Assembly: GCF_015355785.1 (NCBI RefSeq)
Contig: NZ_JADKYW010000006.1
Span: 268,936-332,935 of the forward strand
Direction: 5' to 3'
Origin: Arthrobacter gandavensis
GTDB taxonomy: Bacteria; Actinomycetota; Actinomycetes; Actinomycetales; Micrococcaceae
DNA length: 64,000 bases
In this document: positions 43,406 through 52,492 of the stretch, in pieces
How the letters are laid out: each line of letters opens with the position of its first letter
Position numbering within the stretch: the stretch's first letter is position 1
Program-made: the position numbers and the translations under genes
The notes under the pieces: model-generated
Seen by the model: only the letters and a program-made list of their open reading frames with translations
Databases searched by the model: none
Told to the model about the DNA's origin: nothing

Positions 43406-43852
43406 ATGGAATCCGGCGACATCAATTTTCATACCCGCAAATGGGTCAGGCCCGAAGACCTGAATGCTAACGGAACACTGTTCGGCGGTTCGCTGCTGCG
43501 GTGGATCGACGAGGAAGCGACCATCTACGCGATCCTCCAGATGGGCAACGGCAGGGTGGTCACCAAGCTGATGTCCGAAATCAATTTCGTCAGTTCGGCC
43601 CAGCAGGGCGACCTTATTGAGATGGGACTGTGCGCCACCAAGTTCGGCAAGACATCCCTGACGATGCGGGCCGAGGTCCGGAACATGATCACCCGGTCAA
43701 GCATCCTGACCATCGAACGCATCATCTTTGTCAACCTGGATGAAAACGGCCGTCCTGCTCCGCACGGCTACACGACGGTCACCTATGACCGGGACCGGCT
43801 GCCCACCCACCACCTCCCGGCGTTCCCGCTGCAGCCGCAGCCGCAGTTCTAG
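43406..43852 (+). CDS. Acyl-CoA thioesterase, hotdog fold (YciA-like)
   Basis: 148 residues. VRPEDLNANGTLFGGSLLRWIDEEA is the diagnostic N-terminal segment of the cytosolic acyl-CoA thioesterase group (Asn, Gly-Gly and Asp-Glu active-site region); KFGKTSLTMRAEV is the core strand. It hydrolyses acyl-CoA to free acid and CoA. ATG at 43406 has a weak site; a frame to 43328 is open but its product does not look homologous. Confidence 0.85.
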   Translation: MESGDINFHTRKWVRPEDLNANGTLFGGSLLRWIDEEATIYAILQMGNGRVVTKLMSEINFVSSAQQGDLIEMGLCATKFGKTSLTMRAEVRNMITRSSILTIERIIFVNLDENGRPAPHGYTTVTYDRDRLPTHHLPAFPLQPQPQF

Positions 43853-43901
43853 GAGCAGCGCCGGACTCGGTCCGAACGCAGCCAGGCGCTGCTGCCGCCT
43901 C

Positions 43902-43934
43902 GTACGCCCCGGGGCAGTAATGCCCGGGGCGTAC
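43902..43934. terminator. GC-rich stem-loop after the thioesterase gene
   Basis: GTACGCCCCGGG (43902-43913) pairs with CCCGGGGCGTAC (43923-43934), 9-base loop; 50 bases past the stop. An outer GCCAGGC/GCCTGGC pair extends it. No T-run, so called a putative terminator. Confidence 0.6.
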
Positions 43935-44033
43935 TGCGTGCCTGGCACACCGAACTGGCCCTCCGGTGAGAGAATCGCGTCAGGCTGCCGCGCCCGCTGC
44001 TGCTAACCCGAGTCCCAAAGGAAACGCCGCAGC

Positions 44034-45365
44034 ATGCACCTCGACAGTCCCGCAGGAACCGGACGGAACGGGCGCAGGCGCTCCGCCAGGATGGTCTTTT
44101 GGGCGGCCCTTGCCGGCGTCATCCTGATCGCGCTGAATTTCCGCGGCCCGATCGTGGCGCCGTCGCCCATCCTGGACCTGCTGCAGTCCGAACTTGAAAT
44201 GTCCGTCCAGGCCTCAGGCCTGCTGACCGCCCTGCCCATTGCCTGCTTCGGTGTCATATCGTTCCTGGCACTGCCGCTGCTCCGCCGCGGGGGGCCGGAC
44301 CAGGCAATCGCGTTCTGCCTGGCCGGCATCCTGGCCGGGACGCTGCTGCGCTCCGCTGGAGGGACCGGTTTCGCGCTGGCCGGCACCGTCCTGATTGGCG
44401 CCTCAATCGCCGTCGGCAACGTGCTGGTACCGGTGATCATCCGCCGGGATTTCCCGCTCGCCCAGGTTCCCCTGGTAACCGGCATCTACACGGCGGCCAT
44501 GAACATTGGATCGATGACCACGCTCATCCTGACGGCTCCGCTGGCGGACGCCCTCGGCTGGCGCACTGCCCTGGCGGTCTGGAGCGCGCTGGCAATCGCG
44601 GCTGCCCTGGCCTGGCTGAGGCTGGTTGGCTGGCGGGACTTTGTGCTGGGCGGGGCAAGGGGGAATAGTGCCCGCAGGAACGCAGCCGGCACTGTTCCAG
44701 ACACGGCATCCCGCCCTGCGCCGGCCACACCGGAAACGCCGGCCCAGCCACCGGTCTGGCGCCGCCCGGTCGCGTGGCTGCTGCTCGTCGCCTTCAGCGG
44801 CCAGGCTTTCTCCTTCTATGCCGTCTCCACATGGCTGCCCACCCTGCTTTCGGACCTGCTGAAACTGGACCCCGCCGCCGCCGGCGCCGGCGCGTCCCTG
44901 TTCCAGGGGCCGGCAATCGTTGGTGCACTTGCCATACCCCTGCTGGCCGGGAGGCTGCGTACCCGTTCCCTGCTCTGGCTGACCGTCGCTGCGTGGGCCG
45001 CCCTGCCCGCGGGACTGCTGCTGGCACCGGCCTGGTGGGCCGCGTGGGTGACGCTGGGCGGAATAGCGCAGGGTGCAGGGATCACGGTGATATTCCTGAT
45101 CCTGGTTCGGCTGGGCGGTTCCGGCCGGCAGGCCGGCCAGCTCTCCGCCATGGTCCAGGGCGGCGGCTACCTGGTGGCGGCTGCCGGACCCGTTGCGCTT
45201 GGCAGCCTGCACGATCTTTCGGGCGGCTGGACCGTGCCGCTGCTGGCTTGCTGCGTCAGCATTGCCGCCTTGTTCGTCGCCGGATCGATCGCGGCGGCTG
45301 CCTCGGACGGGACGGCAGAAACCAAAACAGGAAAACAGTCCGCCCGCCAGGCGAAAAACGCATAA
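44034..45365 (+). CDS. MFS transporter, CynX/NimT type
   Basis: 443 residues, about twelve membrane segments with a charged central loop (residues about 200-245). ALNFRGPIVAPSPILDLLQSEL near the start is the family signature of CynX/NimT-like MFS exporters, related to cyanate and 2-nitroimidazole carriers. ATG follows AAAGGAAA. The substrate is not predictable; no catabolic gene adjoins. Confidence 0.82.
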   Translation: MHLDSPAGTGRNGRRRSARMVFWAALAGVILIALNFRGPIVAPSPILDLLQSELEMSVQASGLLTALPIACFGVISFLALPLLRRGGPDQAIAFCLAGILAGTLLRSAGGTGFALAGTVLIGASIAVGNVLVPVIIRRDFPLAQVPLVTGIYTAAMNIGSMTTLILTAPLADALGWRTALAVWSALAIAAALAWLRLVGWRDFVLGGARGNSARRNAAGTVPDTASRPAPATPETPAQPPVWRRPVAWLLLVAFSGQAFSFYAVSTWLPTLLSDLLKLDPAAAGAGASLFQGPAIVGALAIPLLAGRLRTRSLLWLTVAAWAALPAGLLLAPAWWAAWVTLGGIAQGAGITVIFLILVRLGGSGRQAGQLSAMVQGGGYLVAAAGPVALGSLHDLSGGWTVPLLACCVSIAALFVAGSIAAAASDGTAETKTGKQSARQAKNA

Positions 45366-45564
45366 CGTCAGGGCCCGGCCCAGGGAGGACAGCGACGCCG
45401 CATTTCTGTGGAAGGCGGCGGGCCGGATACGTACGAACGGGGGTGCTGCGCCAGGGACGTACCTGTTCGGTGCCTTCCGTTAGGGTCTATGGTTCCCATA
45501 ACAGGCGACGGCCCGATCCTGCCGAAGCATGGGACCGCCGCGGCCGGCTAACGGAAAGAAGGCA

Positions 45565-47226
45565 ATGAAGACCCGTTTCGACCGCTACCGCCAAATGGCC
45601 GAGATCCTGTACCGCAACGGGCTGGGATACCTGGTGTCAGTTGCGGGACTCGAGTCCTGGCTTCCCTTCCGCCGCAGGGAGGCCGACGGCGCTGACTCCA
45701 CCCGGATGGCGAGCCCTGAGTACCTGCGCCGTGCGCTGGAGGAACTGGGGCCCACCTACGTGAAGCTGGGCCAGCTGCTCTCCACCCGTCCAGACCTTCT
45801 GCCTCCGGCCTACATGGACGAGCTGGCCAAGCTGCAGGACGCGGCCACCCCTGCCGCCTGGGACGAGGTGCGCGTTTCGCTGCGCAGGGAACTCGGTGCG
45901 GATCCCCTGGAAGTATTTCGGGAGTTCAACAGCACCCCGATCGCCAGTGCCTCCATCGGCCAGGCCTACGCAGCGACGCTGGAGGACGGCACGAACGTGG
46001 TGGTGAAGGTCCGGCGTCCCGGCGTCGTCCCGGACGTGGAAGCAGACCTGTCCATCCTGCAGTCCCTGGCCGGTTACGCCAGCCGGCACTGGGAAGCCGC
46101 CAGGGATTACGACGTCAAGGGTTTCATGGACGAGTTCGCGGACACCCTGCGCAAGGAAATGGACTACGTGCAGGAGGGCCACAACGCAGACCGTTTCGCC
46201 CTGAACTTCGAAGACGACTCCGCCGTGGTGATCCCGCACATCTACTGGGAGCACACCACCTCGAAGGTGCTGACCATGGAACGGCTCTACGGCATGAAGG
46301 TGACCGACACCAAGGCGCTTGAAGCCGCGGGACTTGACCGGAAGGCCCTGGCCGTCACGGCTGCTGACGCGGAGATGAAGATGGTGTTCGAGGACGGCTT
46401 CTTCCATGCGGACCCGCATCCCGGAAACATCTTCGTGCAGCCCAACGCCCAGATTGGGCTCATCGACTTCGGCATGGCCGGAGAACTCGACGACAAGCTC
46501 CGCGGCCAGCTTTCGGCCCTGTTCGTTGCCGTTATCCGCAAGGACCCGGAGCGGATGGCCACCGCACTGATGCGGATGACCGTCTCCCGGACCCGTCCGG
46601 ACCGGTTCAAGCTCAGGATGGACCTTGCCGGCCTGATAAAGCTGTATTCAAACCATACGCTCGGGGATGCGCCGGTGGGACGGATCATCACGTACGGCCT
46701 GGGAATCATCCGGAACCACCACCTGCAGCTGCCCGGGGAGATTGCCCTGCTGCTGCGGATGCTCATCATGACCGAAGGCATGGGCGAGGTCCTGGACCCC
46801 GAGTTCAGCATGGGCAGGACACTGGCACCCTATGCCCGGCGGATGACCATGCAGCACCTAAACCCTGCCGCCTACGCTAAGCGGCTGGGCAAGGCCGGGG
46901 GAGACCTGCTGGAGCTGGGTACCGAACTGCCCGGCCAGCTGCAGCGGCTCATCAACACCCTTGATTTCGAAGGAATGGAGGTGCACCTGCGGGCGGGGGA
47001 CCTCGTTCCGCTGGTGGAGCGCCTGGAACGGGTGGGCAACCGGATGGTGGCTGCCATCTTCGCCGCCGCCTTTATTCGCGGGGTCGGCGAGCTGACCCTT
47101 GGTGATGCCGACCGCTGGCGCGGCTGGCAGGCGCCGCTGATGGGAGCCGGGCTGGCGTCCACCGGCGTGCTTGGGGGTTACCTGGCGTGGTCGGCCCGGC
47201 GGCAGCGCAGGCTGGATGCGGGCTAG
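45565..47226 (+). CDS. ABC1/UbiB family atypical protein kinase-like protein
   Basis: 553 residues of the ABC1 (UbiB/AarF/ADCK) family. KLGQLLSTRPDLLP (KxGQ motif), ASIGQAYAA, the Ala-containing nucleotide region, VVVKVRRPG (ATP Lys), HADPHPGNIFV and LIDFGMAG (metal Asp). Two C-terminal hydrophobic segments near residues 490-550 are plausible membrane anchors. Family members support isoprenoid quinone metabolism through an ATPase function; menaquinone is the likely quinone here. ATG at 45565 follows AAAGAAGG; an upstream frame is not needed. Confidence 0.88.
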   Translation: MKTRFDRYRQMAEILYRNGLGYLVSVAGLESWLPFRRREADGADSTRMASPEYLRRALEELGPTYVKLGQLLSTRPDLLPPAYMDELAKLQDAATPAAWDEVRVSLRRELGADPLEVFREFNSTPIASASIGQAYAATLEDGTNVVVKVRRPGVVPDVEADLSILQSLAGYASRHWEAARDYDVKGFMDEFADTLRKEMDYVQEGHNADRFALNFEDDSAVVIPHIYWEHTTSKVLTMERLYGMKVTDTKALEAAGLDRKALAVTAADAEMKMVFEDGFFHADPHPGNIFVQPNAQIGLIDFGMAGELDDKLRGQLSALFVAVIRKDPERMATALMRMTVSRTRPDRFKLRMDLAGLIKLYSNHTLGDAPVGRIITYGLGIIRNHHLQLPGEIALLLRMLIMTEGMGEVLDPEFSMGRTLAPYARRMTMQHLNPAAYAKRLGKAGGDLLELGTELPGQLQRLINTLDFEGMEVHLRAGDLVPLVERLERVGNRMVAAIFAAAFIRGVGELTLGDADRWRGWQAPLMGAGLASTGVLGGYLAWSARRQRRLDAG

Positions 47227-47242
47227 CGAAGGGTTAACGGGC

Positions 47243-47278
47243 ACGGCCGGCACCGCAGGTGTGCGCGGTGCCGGCCGT
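47243..47278. terminator. Stem-loop between convergent ABC1 and transporter genes
   Basis: ACGGCCGGCACCGC (47243-47256) with GCGGTGCCGGCCGT (47265-47278), 8-base loop. It lies between two stops in convergent orientation, so it can serve both directions. Confidence 0.7.
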
Positions 47279-47292
47279 TGGGGGAGGGAACG

Positions 47293-48609
47293 TTACTTCT
47301 TCTTCAGCCCGAGTTCCGCCGTCGGAATACGGAAGGACTCCCTGGCGGTGAGCGCGGAGATGGCGGCAATGCCTGCAATGGCGGCCGTGAACCAGCTGAT
47401 CACTACCCACCCGCCCGGCTCCAGGCCGCCGAGGGCGGCTACGATGGACGGCGCGAAGCCCGCCATCAGGAAGCCCAGCTGGGTGCCGATAGCCAGTCCG
47501 GAGAAGCGGACCTTGGCGCTGAACATTTCCGCGTAGAAGGACGGCCACACAGCGTTCGCGGCAGCATAGCCGCAGCCGAAGACCACCACGGAGAGGGTGA
47601 ACTGCAGCAGCGAGTTACCGGACTCCATGGAGAGCAGGTAGAACGGCATCACGGCGGCACTGGAGAGCGCGCCGTAGATGAATACCGGCTTCCGGCCGAA
47701 GCGGTCGGCAGCCATACCGAACAGCGGCTGCGTGAAAAGCGCGGCGATGTTGCCTGCCACAACCAGCCACAGGGTGATGGCGGCGTCCACATTGCCTACT
47801 TCGGTGCCGTATTTGATGGCCAAAGTGCCGTACACGGTGGAGACAGCCGCGATGAAGGCGCAGCAGATGACGCGCAGGACGTCGCGCCAGTGGTGCTTGA
47901 GCAGCACGCCCACCGGCAGCTTGGCGATCTGGTTGTTTGCCTTGGCTTCCTGGAACGTCGGGGTTTCGTGCAGGGTGCGGCGGATGAAGTACGTGACAAC
48001 AACTACGACGGCGCTCAGCCAGAACGGAATACGCCAGCCGACGCCGTACTTGATGTCATCCGGCAGCGCCATAACCGGAATGAAGACCATGGCTGCCAGG
48101 ATCTGGCCGCCCTGAGTGCCGGTAAGGGTCCAGGAGGTGAAGAACGCGCGGCGGCCGTCGGGGGCGTGTTCAAGCGTCATCGAGCTGGCACCTGCCTGCT
48201 CACCGGCAGCAGAGAGCCCCTGCGCCAGCCGGCACAGCACCAGCAGGGTGGGCGCCCACCAGCCGATGGTGTTGAAGTCCGGCAGGCAGCCGATCAGGAA
48301 GGTCGAAGCACCCATCAGGATCAGCGTGAACATGAGGATCTTCTGGCGCCCCACGCGGTCACCGAAGTGCCCCAGGATCACCGCGCCGACCGGGCGGGCA
48401 ATGTAGGCGAAGCCGAAGGTCGCCAGGGACATGATGCTCGCCTGGGCGTCGGCGTCCGGGAAGAAGACGTAGGGGAAGATCAGCGATGCGGCCGTGCCGA
48501 AAATGAAGAAGTCGTAGTACTCGACCGCGCTGCCCATGAAGCTCGCCGCGGCGGCCTTCTTTGGGGTCTTGGCGGTGGCTTGGGCGGACTGCGTCGGTGC
48601 AGCGCTCAT
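47293..48609 (-). CDS. MFS metabolite:H+ symporter, likely for shikimate/quinate-type acids
   Basis: 438 residues, twelve membrane segments. SAVEYYDFFIFGTAA and LGHFGDRVGRQK are hallmarks of the metabolite:H+ symporter (MHS) family (ShiA, ProP, KgtP). GMAADRFGRKP repeats the loop motif in the second half. ATG at 48609 follows GGAGG; the same frame stays open antisense to the genes beyond 48703 but is not coding there. Divergent from the dehydrogenase gene of the shikimate/quinate pathway, with palindromes between, so it probably imports that pathway's substrate. Confidence 0.85.
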   Translation of the reverse strand: MSAAPTQSAQATAKTPKKAAAASFMGSAVEYYDFFIFGTAASLIFPYVFFPDADAQASIMSLATFGFAYIARPVGAVILGHFGDRVGRQKILMFTLILMGASTFLIGCLPDFNTIGWWAPTLLVLCRLAQGLSAAGEQAGASSMTLEHAPDGRRAFFTSWTLTGTQGGQILAAMVFIPVMALPDDIKYGVGWRIPFWLSAVVVVVTYFIRRTLHETPTFQEAKANNQIAKLPVGVLLKHHWRDVLRVICCAFIAAVSTVYGTLAIKYGTEVGNVDAAITLWLVVAGNIAALFTQPLFGMAADRFGRKPVFIYGALSSAAVMPFYLLSMESGNSLLQFTLSVVVFGCGYAAANAVWPSFYAEMFSAKVRFSGLAIGTQLGFLMAGFAPSIVAALGGLEPGGWVVISWFTAAIAGIAAISALTARESFRIPTAELGLKKK

Positions 48610-48628
48610 GTGGGGCCTCCAAGGATGG

Positions 48629-48645
48629 TGTGCGTAAAACGCACA
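48629..48645. promoter_or_regulatory. Palindromic operator 1 of the shikimate/quinate island
   Basis: TGTGCGTAAAACGCACA: TGTGCG and CGCACA arms with a 5-base AT-rich centre. It lies 20 bases upstream of the transporter ATG. Likely bound by the IclR-type regulator encoded at 51628. Same arms as operator 2. Confidence 0.65.
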
Positions 48646-48703
48646 GCAGTGCTTCATGCGAACACCACAATGTAACCCGTGCCATAGTCTGATGCAATCC
48701 AAA

Positions 48704-48720
48704 TGTGCGATATACGCACA
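48704..48720. promoter_or_regulatory. Palindromic operator 2 of the shikimate/quinate island
   Basis: TGTGCGATATACGCACA, identical arms to operator 1, centre-to-centre distance 75 bases. A further half-site, TGTGCA, follows near 48724, and one more TGTGCG lies at 51557-51562 in front of the iclR gene. Confidence 0.7.
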
Positions 48721-48789
48721 GTTGTGCATTTTATGAACAGGCCGGTACCGTGGGCTCAGCCCCGCCCCGGGCGCCGAAGGGAGAACCAC

Positions 48790-49662
48790 TTGAGCACCAT
48801 CACCGAATCCTGGCTCGTTGGCCTGATTGGCGAAGGGATCACCGCATCCCTGACACCTCACATGCATGAACGTGAAGCCCGGGAAAACGGACTTTTCTAC
48901 CTGTACCGGCCGGTGGATCTTTCGGTTAACGGACGCCGCGGAACCGAGGTGGGGGACCTGCTGCGCTACGGCCGGGACCTCGGGTTCAACGCGTTTAACA
49001 TCACCCATCCGTGCAAGCAGCTTGTTTTTGGACACCTGGACCAGGTGTCCGACGACGCCGCCCGGCTGGGTGCCGTCAATACCGTGCTTGTGACGGACGA
49101 GGGTTTCATCGGCCACAACACGGACCACTCGGGCTTCGGCCGGGCCCTGGCCACCGGGCTGCCCGGCGCTGCGCTGGGCCGCGTGGTCCAGCTGGGTGCC
49201 GGCGGCGCAGGTGCTGCGGTTGCGTATGCACTCCTGAAAGCCGGCGTCGGCCAGCTGACCCTGATCGACCTGGACCTGGGGCGGGTTCAGGAGCGCGTCC
49301 AGGCCCTGTCCGTACTCTTCCCGGATGCACAAGTCACCGCGGGAACCAGCGCAGAGCTCCCCGAAGCACTCGCGGCGGCGGACGGCTTCGTGCAGGCCAC
49401 CCCCGTAGGCATGCACTCCCATCCCGGCATGCCGGTTGACCCTGCTTTCCTGCACAGTGAGCTCTGGGTTGCCGATGTCATCTACCGTCCGGTGCGGACC
49501 ACGCTCATCGACACAGCCGAAGCGATGGGCTGCCGCGTACTGGACGGCGGCCACATGGCGGTGGGCCAGGCCGTGGACGCCTTTGAACTCATCACCGGCC
49601 TGCGCCCGGACCCGGCCCGGATGCGGGCACACTTCCTGGACATGGTCAGCAACGGCCTCTGA
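48790..49662 (+). CDS. Shikimate/quinate dehydrogenase (AroE-like)
   Basis: 290 residues. NITHPCKQ contains the catalytic Lys, NTDHSGF the catalytic Asp, and VQLGAGGAGAAVAYAL the nucleotide loop; DLDLGRVQ after it favours NAD over NADP, as in catabolic enzymes. AroE proper uses NADPH. TTG at 48790 follows AAGGGAGA; the frame further upstream crosses operator 2 and is not used. It should oxidise shikimate to 3-dehydroshikimate (or quinate to 3-dehydroquinate). Nineteen bases upstream of the dehydratase gene, so same operon. Confidence 0.85.
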   Translation: MSTITESWLVGLIGEGITASLTPHMHEREARENGLFYLYRPVDLSVNGRRGTEVGDLLRYGRDLGFNAFNITHPCKQLVFGHLDQVSDDAARLGAVNTVLVTDEGFIGHNTDHSGFGRALATGLPGAALGRVVQLGAGGAGAAVAYALLKAGVGQLTLIDLDLGRVQERVQALSVLFPDAQVTAGTSAELPEALAAADGFVQATPVGMHSHPGMPVDPAFLHSELWVADVIYRPVRTTLIDTAEAMGCRVLDGGHMAVGQAVDAFELITGLRPDPARMRAHFLDMVSNGL

Positions 49663-49680
49663 GCCGGAAGGGATTCCCCA

Positions 49681-51501
49681 ATGCGTACATCGATCGCCAC
49701 GGTCTGCCTGTCCGGAACCCTGGAGGACAAGCTCCGTGCCTGTGCAGCGGCGGGTTTCGAGGGCGTCGAAATCTTTGAACAGGACCTCGTGGTCTCTCCC
49801 TCCACTCCGGAACAGATCCGGGACCTGGCACAGTCGCTGGGCCTGACGCTGGACCTGTACCAGCCGTTCCGGGACTTCGAGGGCGTCGACGAGGATTCGC
49901 TCGCAGACAACCTGCGGCGTGCCGAAGCGAAGTTCAGGCTCATGAACCGCCTGGGCATCGACACCATGCTGGTGTGCTCCAACGTAGCCACGGCTACCGT
50001 TGACGACGACGAGGTGGCCGCGGCGCAGCTTCGCCGCATGGGGGAAACTGCCGCGCGCTACGGTGTGCGGCTCGCTTATGAGGCGCTGGCCTGGGGCAGG
50101 TATGTCAGCGACTTTGAACATGCATGGCGCATCGTCGAACTGGCCAACCACCCCAATGTGGGAACCTGCCTGGACAGTTTCCACATCCTCTCCCGCCGGT
50201 GGGATCCGGCGGCGATTGAAAAGATCCCGGCCGAGAAGATCTTCTTCGTCCAGCTTGCGGACGCTCCGGAGCTTTCAATGGACGTACTGTCCTGGAGCCG
50301 GCACTACCGGGTCTTTCCCGGCGAGGGCGCGTTCGACCTGGTCACGTTCATGGGCCATCTGGTCCGCAGCGGCTACAACGGACCTGTCTCACTGGAAATC
50401 TTCAATGACGTCTTCCGCCAGGCAGCTGAGGAGCGAACCGCGGTTGACGCCATGCGCTCACTGATCCGGCTGGCCGAGCAGACCTCCATCCACCTGCAGG
50501 AAACCGGCGCCGGCGGAACAGCCATGGAACTCTCCACGCTGCCCGGCGTCGGGGAACCGCTTGGCTTCAACTTCGCCGAGGTCAAAGCGGGTGACCCCGA
50601 GACCATCCGGACCCTGCTCTACCAGCTCGGTTTCACCAGCCAGGGAACCCACCGCAGCAAGGCCGTTGAACTGTGGACCCAAAACGGGGCTCGGGTCATC
50701 ATCAACAGCCAGAACGCCCGCGGACTTGAACCCGGAATCTCGGCGATTGGCCTGGACGTACCGGACGCCCTCGCCGCCGCCTCACGGGCCCTGCAGCTCA
50801 AAGCGACGGCGGTGCCCCGGCGCAGCCAGGCGAACGAGGAAGTCCTCCAGGCGGTTGCCGCGCCGGACGGGACAGAGATCTTCCTCTGCGAAGCAGAAGC
50901 CGGCGGGCCCGGATGGGTTCGGGAATTCGGCAGCGGCGCTCCCGTTCCCGCGGAGGGCCCCATCACCGCCGTTGACCACGTCAATCTGTCCCAGCCCTGG
51001 CAGCACTTTGATGAAGCCGTGCTTTTCTATGAGTCCACACTTGGACTCACCCCGCGGCCCAGCGTCGAGGTGCCCAGCCCCATGGGCCTGGTCCGCAGCC
51101 AGGTGATGCGCAGCAGCGACGGGGCCGTGCGGATGGCGCTGAACATCGCGCCCATGGTGTTCGACGGCTCAGGCTACCCTCAGCACGTTGCCTTCGCCTG
51201 CAGCGACCTGGTTGCCTTGGCGCGCACCGCCGTCGGGCGGGGCCTGCAGTTCCTGCCGGTGCCGGGCAACTACTACGAGGACCTCGATGCACGGTTCGGA
51301 CTGGACCCGGAGTTCCTGGCTGTTCTGAAGGATCTCAACCTGCTGTACGACCGGGATGCAGACGGCGAATTCCTCCACTTCTATACCTCCACGGTAGGGA
51401 ACGTGTTTTTCGAAGTGGTTGAGCGCAGACCCTCGTACGAGGGTTACGGCGCGCCGAACGCCCCGGTGCGGCTTGCAGCGCAGTATCTGGCGACCGCCTG
51501 A
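49681..51501 (+). CDS. 3-Dehydroshikimate dehydratase, two-domain (QuiC type)
   Basis: 606 residues: an N-terminal xylose-isomerase-like TIM barrel (1-280; RTSIATVCLSGTLEDKL, YEALAWGR, CLDSFHIL, VSLEIFND) and a C-terminal glyoxalase/4-hydroxyphenylpyruvate dioxygenase-like half (about 285-606; AVDHVNLSQP, FLHFYTSTVGNVFFEVVERR). This matches the bacterial QuiC-type dehydratase that converts 3-dehydroshikimate to protocatechuate. Annotation pipelines often call it sugar isomerase/HPPD. ATG follows GGAAGGG. It needs a divalent metal bound in the barrel by His/Glu/Asp. Confidence 0.82.
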   Translation: MRTSIATVCLSGTLEDKLRACAAAGFEGVEIFEQDLVVSPSTPEQIRDLAQSLGLTLDLYQPFRDFEGVDEDSLADNLRRAEAKFRLMNRLGIDTMLVCSNVATATVDDDEVAAAQLRRMGETAARYGVRLAYEALAWGRYVSDFEHAWRIVELANHPNVGTCLDSFHILSRRWDPAAIEKIPAEKIFFVQLADAPELSMDVLSWSRHYRVFPGEGAFDLVTFMGHLVRSGYNGPVSLEIFNDVFRQAAEERTAVDAMRSLIRLAEQTSIHLQETGAGGTAMELSTLPGVGEPLGFNFAEVKAGDPETIRTLLYQLGFTSQGTHRSKAVELWTQNGARVIINSQNARGLEPGISAIGLDVPDALAAASRALQLKATAVPRRSQANEEVLQAVAAPDGTEIFLCEAEAGGPGWVREFGSGAPVPAEGPITAVDHVNLSQPWQHFDEAVLFYESTLGLTPRPSVEVPSPMGLVRSQVMRSSDGAVRMALNIAPMVFDGSGYPQHVAFACSDLVALARTAVGRGLQFLPVPGNYYEDLDARFGLDPEFLAVLKDLNLLYDRDADGEFLHFYTSTVGNVFFEVVERRPSYEGYGAPNAPVRLAAQYLATA

Positions 51502-51627
51502 AACCATCCCTGACCTGAGGCTTTGCACGGCGGCGAACCGGCCGGCCGAACCGCGTTGTGCGCTAGGATCGGTTCGACAGCGTTCGGGACGGACCCGGAA
51601 GGAACTGCAGGTCAGGGGGGGAATCGC

Positions 51628-52404
51628 ATGGGCGCTCCGCACGGTGACTGGTATGTGAAATCCGTCGAAAAGACGTTCACTGTCTTGGGTGCCTTCTCCG
51701 AGGAAACGCCGCTGCAGAGCGTCAGCGAGGTCGCTGCCAAGGCGGATCTGAGCCGTGCTGCCGCCAGGCGGTTCCTGCTCACGCTCACGGAGCTTGGATT
51801 CCTTTCCACGGACGGCGCCCGGTTCCAACTTGCCCCGCGGGTGCTGAACATTGGATCGGCCTTCCTGTCCAGCCTGACGCTGCCGGCCATCGCCGAGCCG
51901 CATCTAAAGTCACTCTCGGGAGACCTGCAGGAAACAGCGTCCGTGTGCATCCTTGATGACGTGCACGTTGTCTACGTAGCGAGGATCACCTCTCCGCGCC
52001 TGGTCAGCGTGGCGGTCCACGTGGGTACGCGCTTCCCCGCCTGGGCAACCTCAATGGGGCGGGTACTCCTGGCATCGCTCGAGGAAGCAGACTTGCAGGA
52101 CAGGCTGAACCGGTCCGATGTCCGCCGCTTCACCGCCAGCACTGTCCCCTCCAGGGAAGCCCTGGTGGCGGAAATCAGGAAAGTGCGTGAACGCGGCTGG
52201 TCCGTTGTCCGCGAGGAGTACGAAGAAGGATTGAGCGGCGTCGCCGTGCCTGTCCACCGCGGCGGACGGGTGGTCGCTGCCGCCAACGTTTCCCTTCACC
52301 AGCCCTACGGCCGGACCGCAGGGCTGGAAGAGGTCCTGCTGCCGCGGCTAAGGCGGGCAGCGGAGGATATTTCGGCCGACTACGGCATTCGGCAGACCGG
52401 GTAG
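51628..52404 (+). CDS. IclR family transcriptional regulator
   Basis: 258 residues. N-terminal winged helix (about 10-65; SVSEVAAKADLSRAAARRFLLTL) and the IclR effector domain (about 80-250; HVVYVARI, WATSMGRVLLA, RGWSVVREEYEEGLSGVAVPV). The AARRFLLTLTELG helix is typical of the PcaR/PobR/CatR subgroup regulating aromatic catabolism. ATG at 51628 with GGGGGG-rich upstream sequence; a longer frame is unsupported. Gene order and palindromes suggest it controls the transporter and the catabolic genes, activated or de-repressed by a pathway intermediate. Confidence 0.85.
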   Translation: MGAPHGDWYVKSVEKTFTVLGAFSEETPLQSVSEVAAKADLSRAAARRFLLTLTELGFLSTDGARFQLAPRVLNIGSAFLSSLTLPAIAEPHLKSLSGDLQETASVCILDDVHVVYVARITSPRLVSVAVHVGTRFPAWATSMGRVLLASLEEADLQDRLNRSDVRRFTASTVPSREALVAEIRKVRERGWSVVREEYEEGLSGVAVPVHRGGRVVAAANVSLHQPYGRTAGLEEVLLPRLRRAAEDISADYGIRQTG

Positions 52405-52475
52405 CCCGCCCGCGTCGGCCGCGGGCGGGCAGGGAACTGCGGCGGAGACCCGTTCGCACATTCTCCGCCGCAGTT
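52404..52475. terminator. Two consecutive hairpins between iclR and glsA
   Basis: First: GCCCGCCCGCG (52404-52414) with CGCGGGCGGGC (52420-52430). Second: AACTGCGGCGGAG (52435-52447) with CTCCGCCGCAGTT (52463-52475), followed by CGTCTGTT. Between convergent genes; a likely shared terminator. Confidence 0.75.
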
Positions 52476-52492
52476 CGTCTGTTGCCGCCGCG

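Noticed and set aside
48610-50184. A 963-codon minus-strand open frame continuing the transporter upstream
   Set aside because: It is antisense to the AroE-like and QuiC genes, whose motifs are unmistakable; high G+C content keeps antisense frames open. The transporter start at 48609 has a GGAGG site and the expected family N-terminus.
49681-51501. 4-Hydroxyphenylpyruvate dioxygenase of tyrosine degradation
   Set aside because: The N-terminal half is a xylose-isomerase-like barrel and the gene is paired with a shikimate dehydrogenase; the VOC half alone explains the HPPD resemblance.
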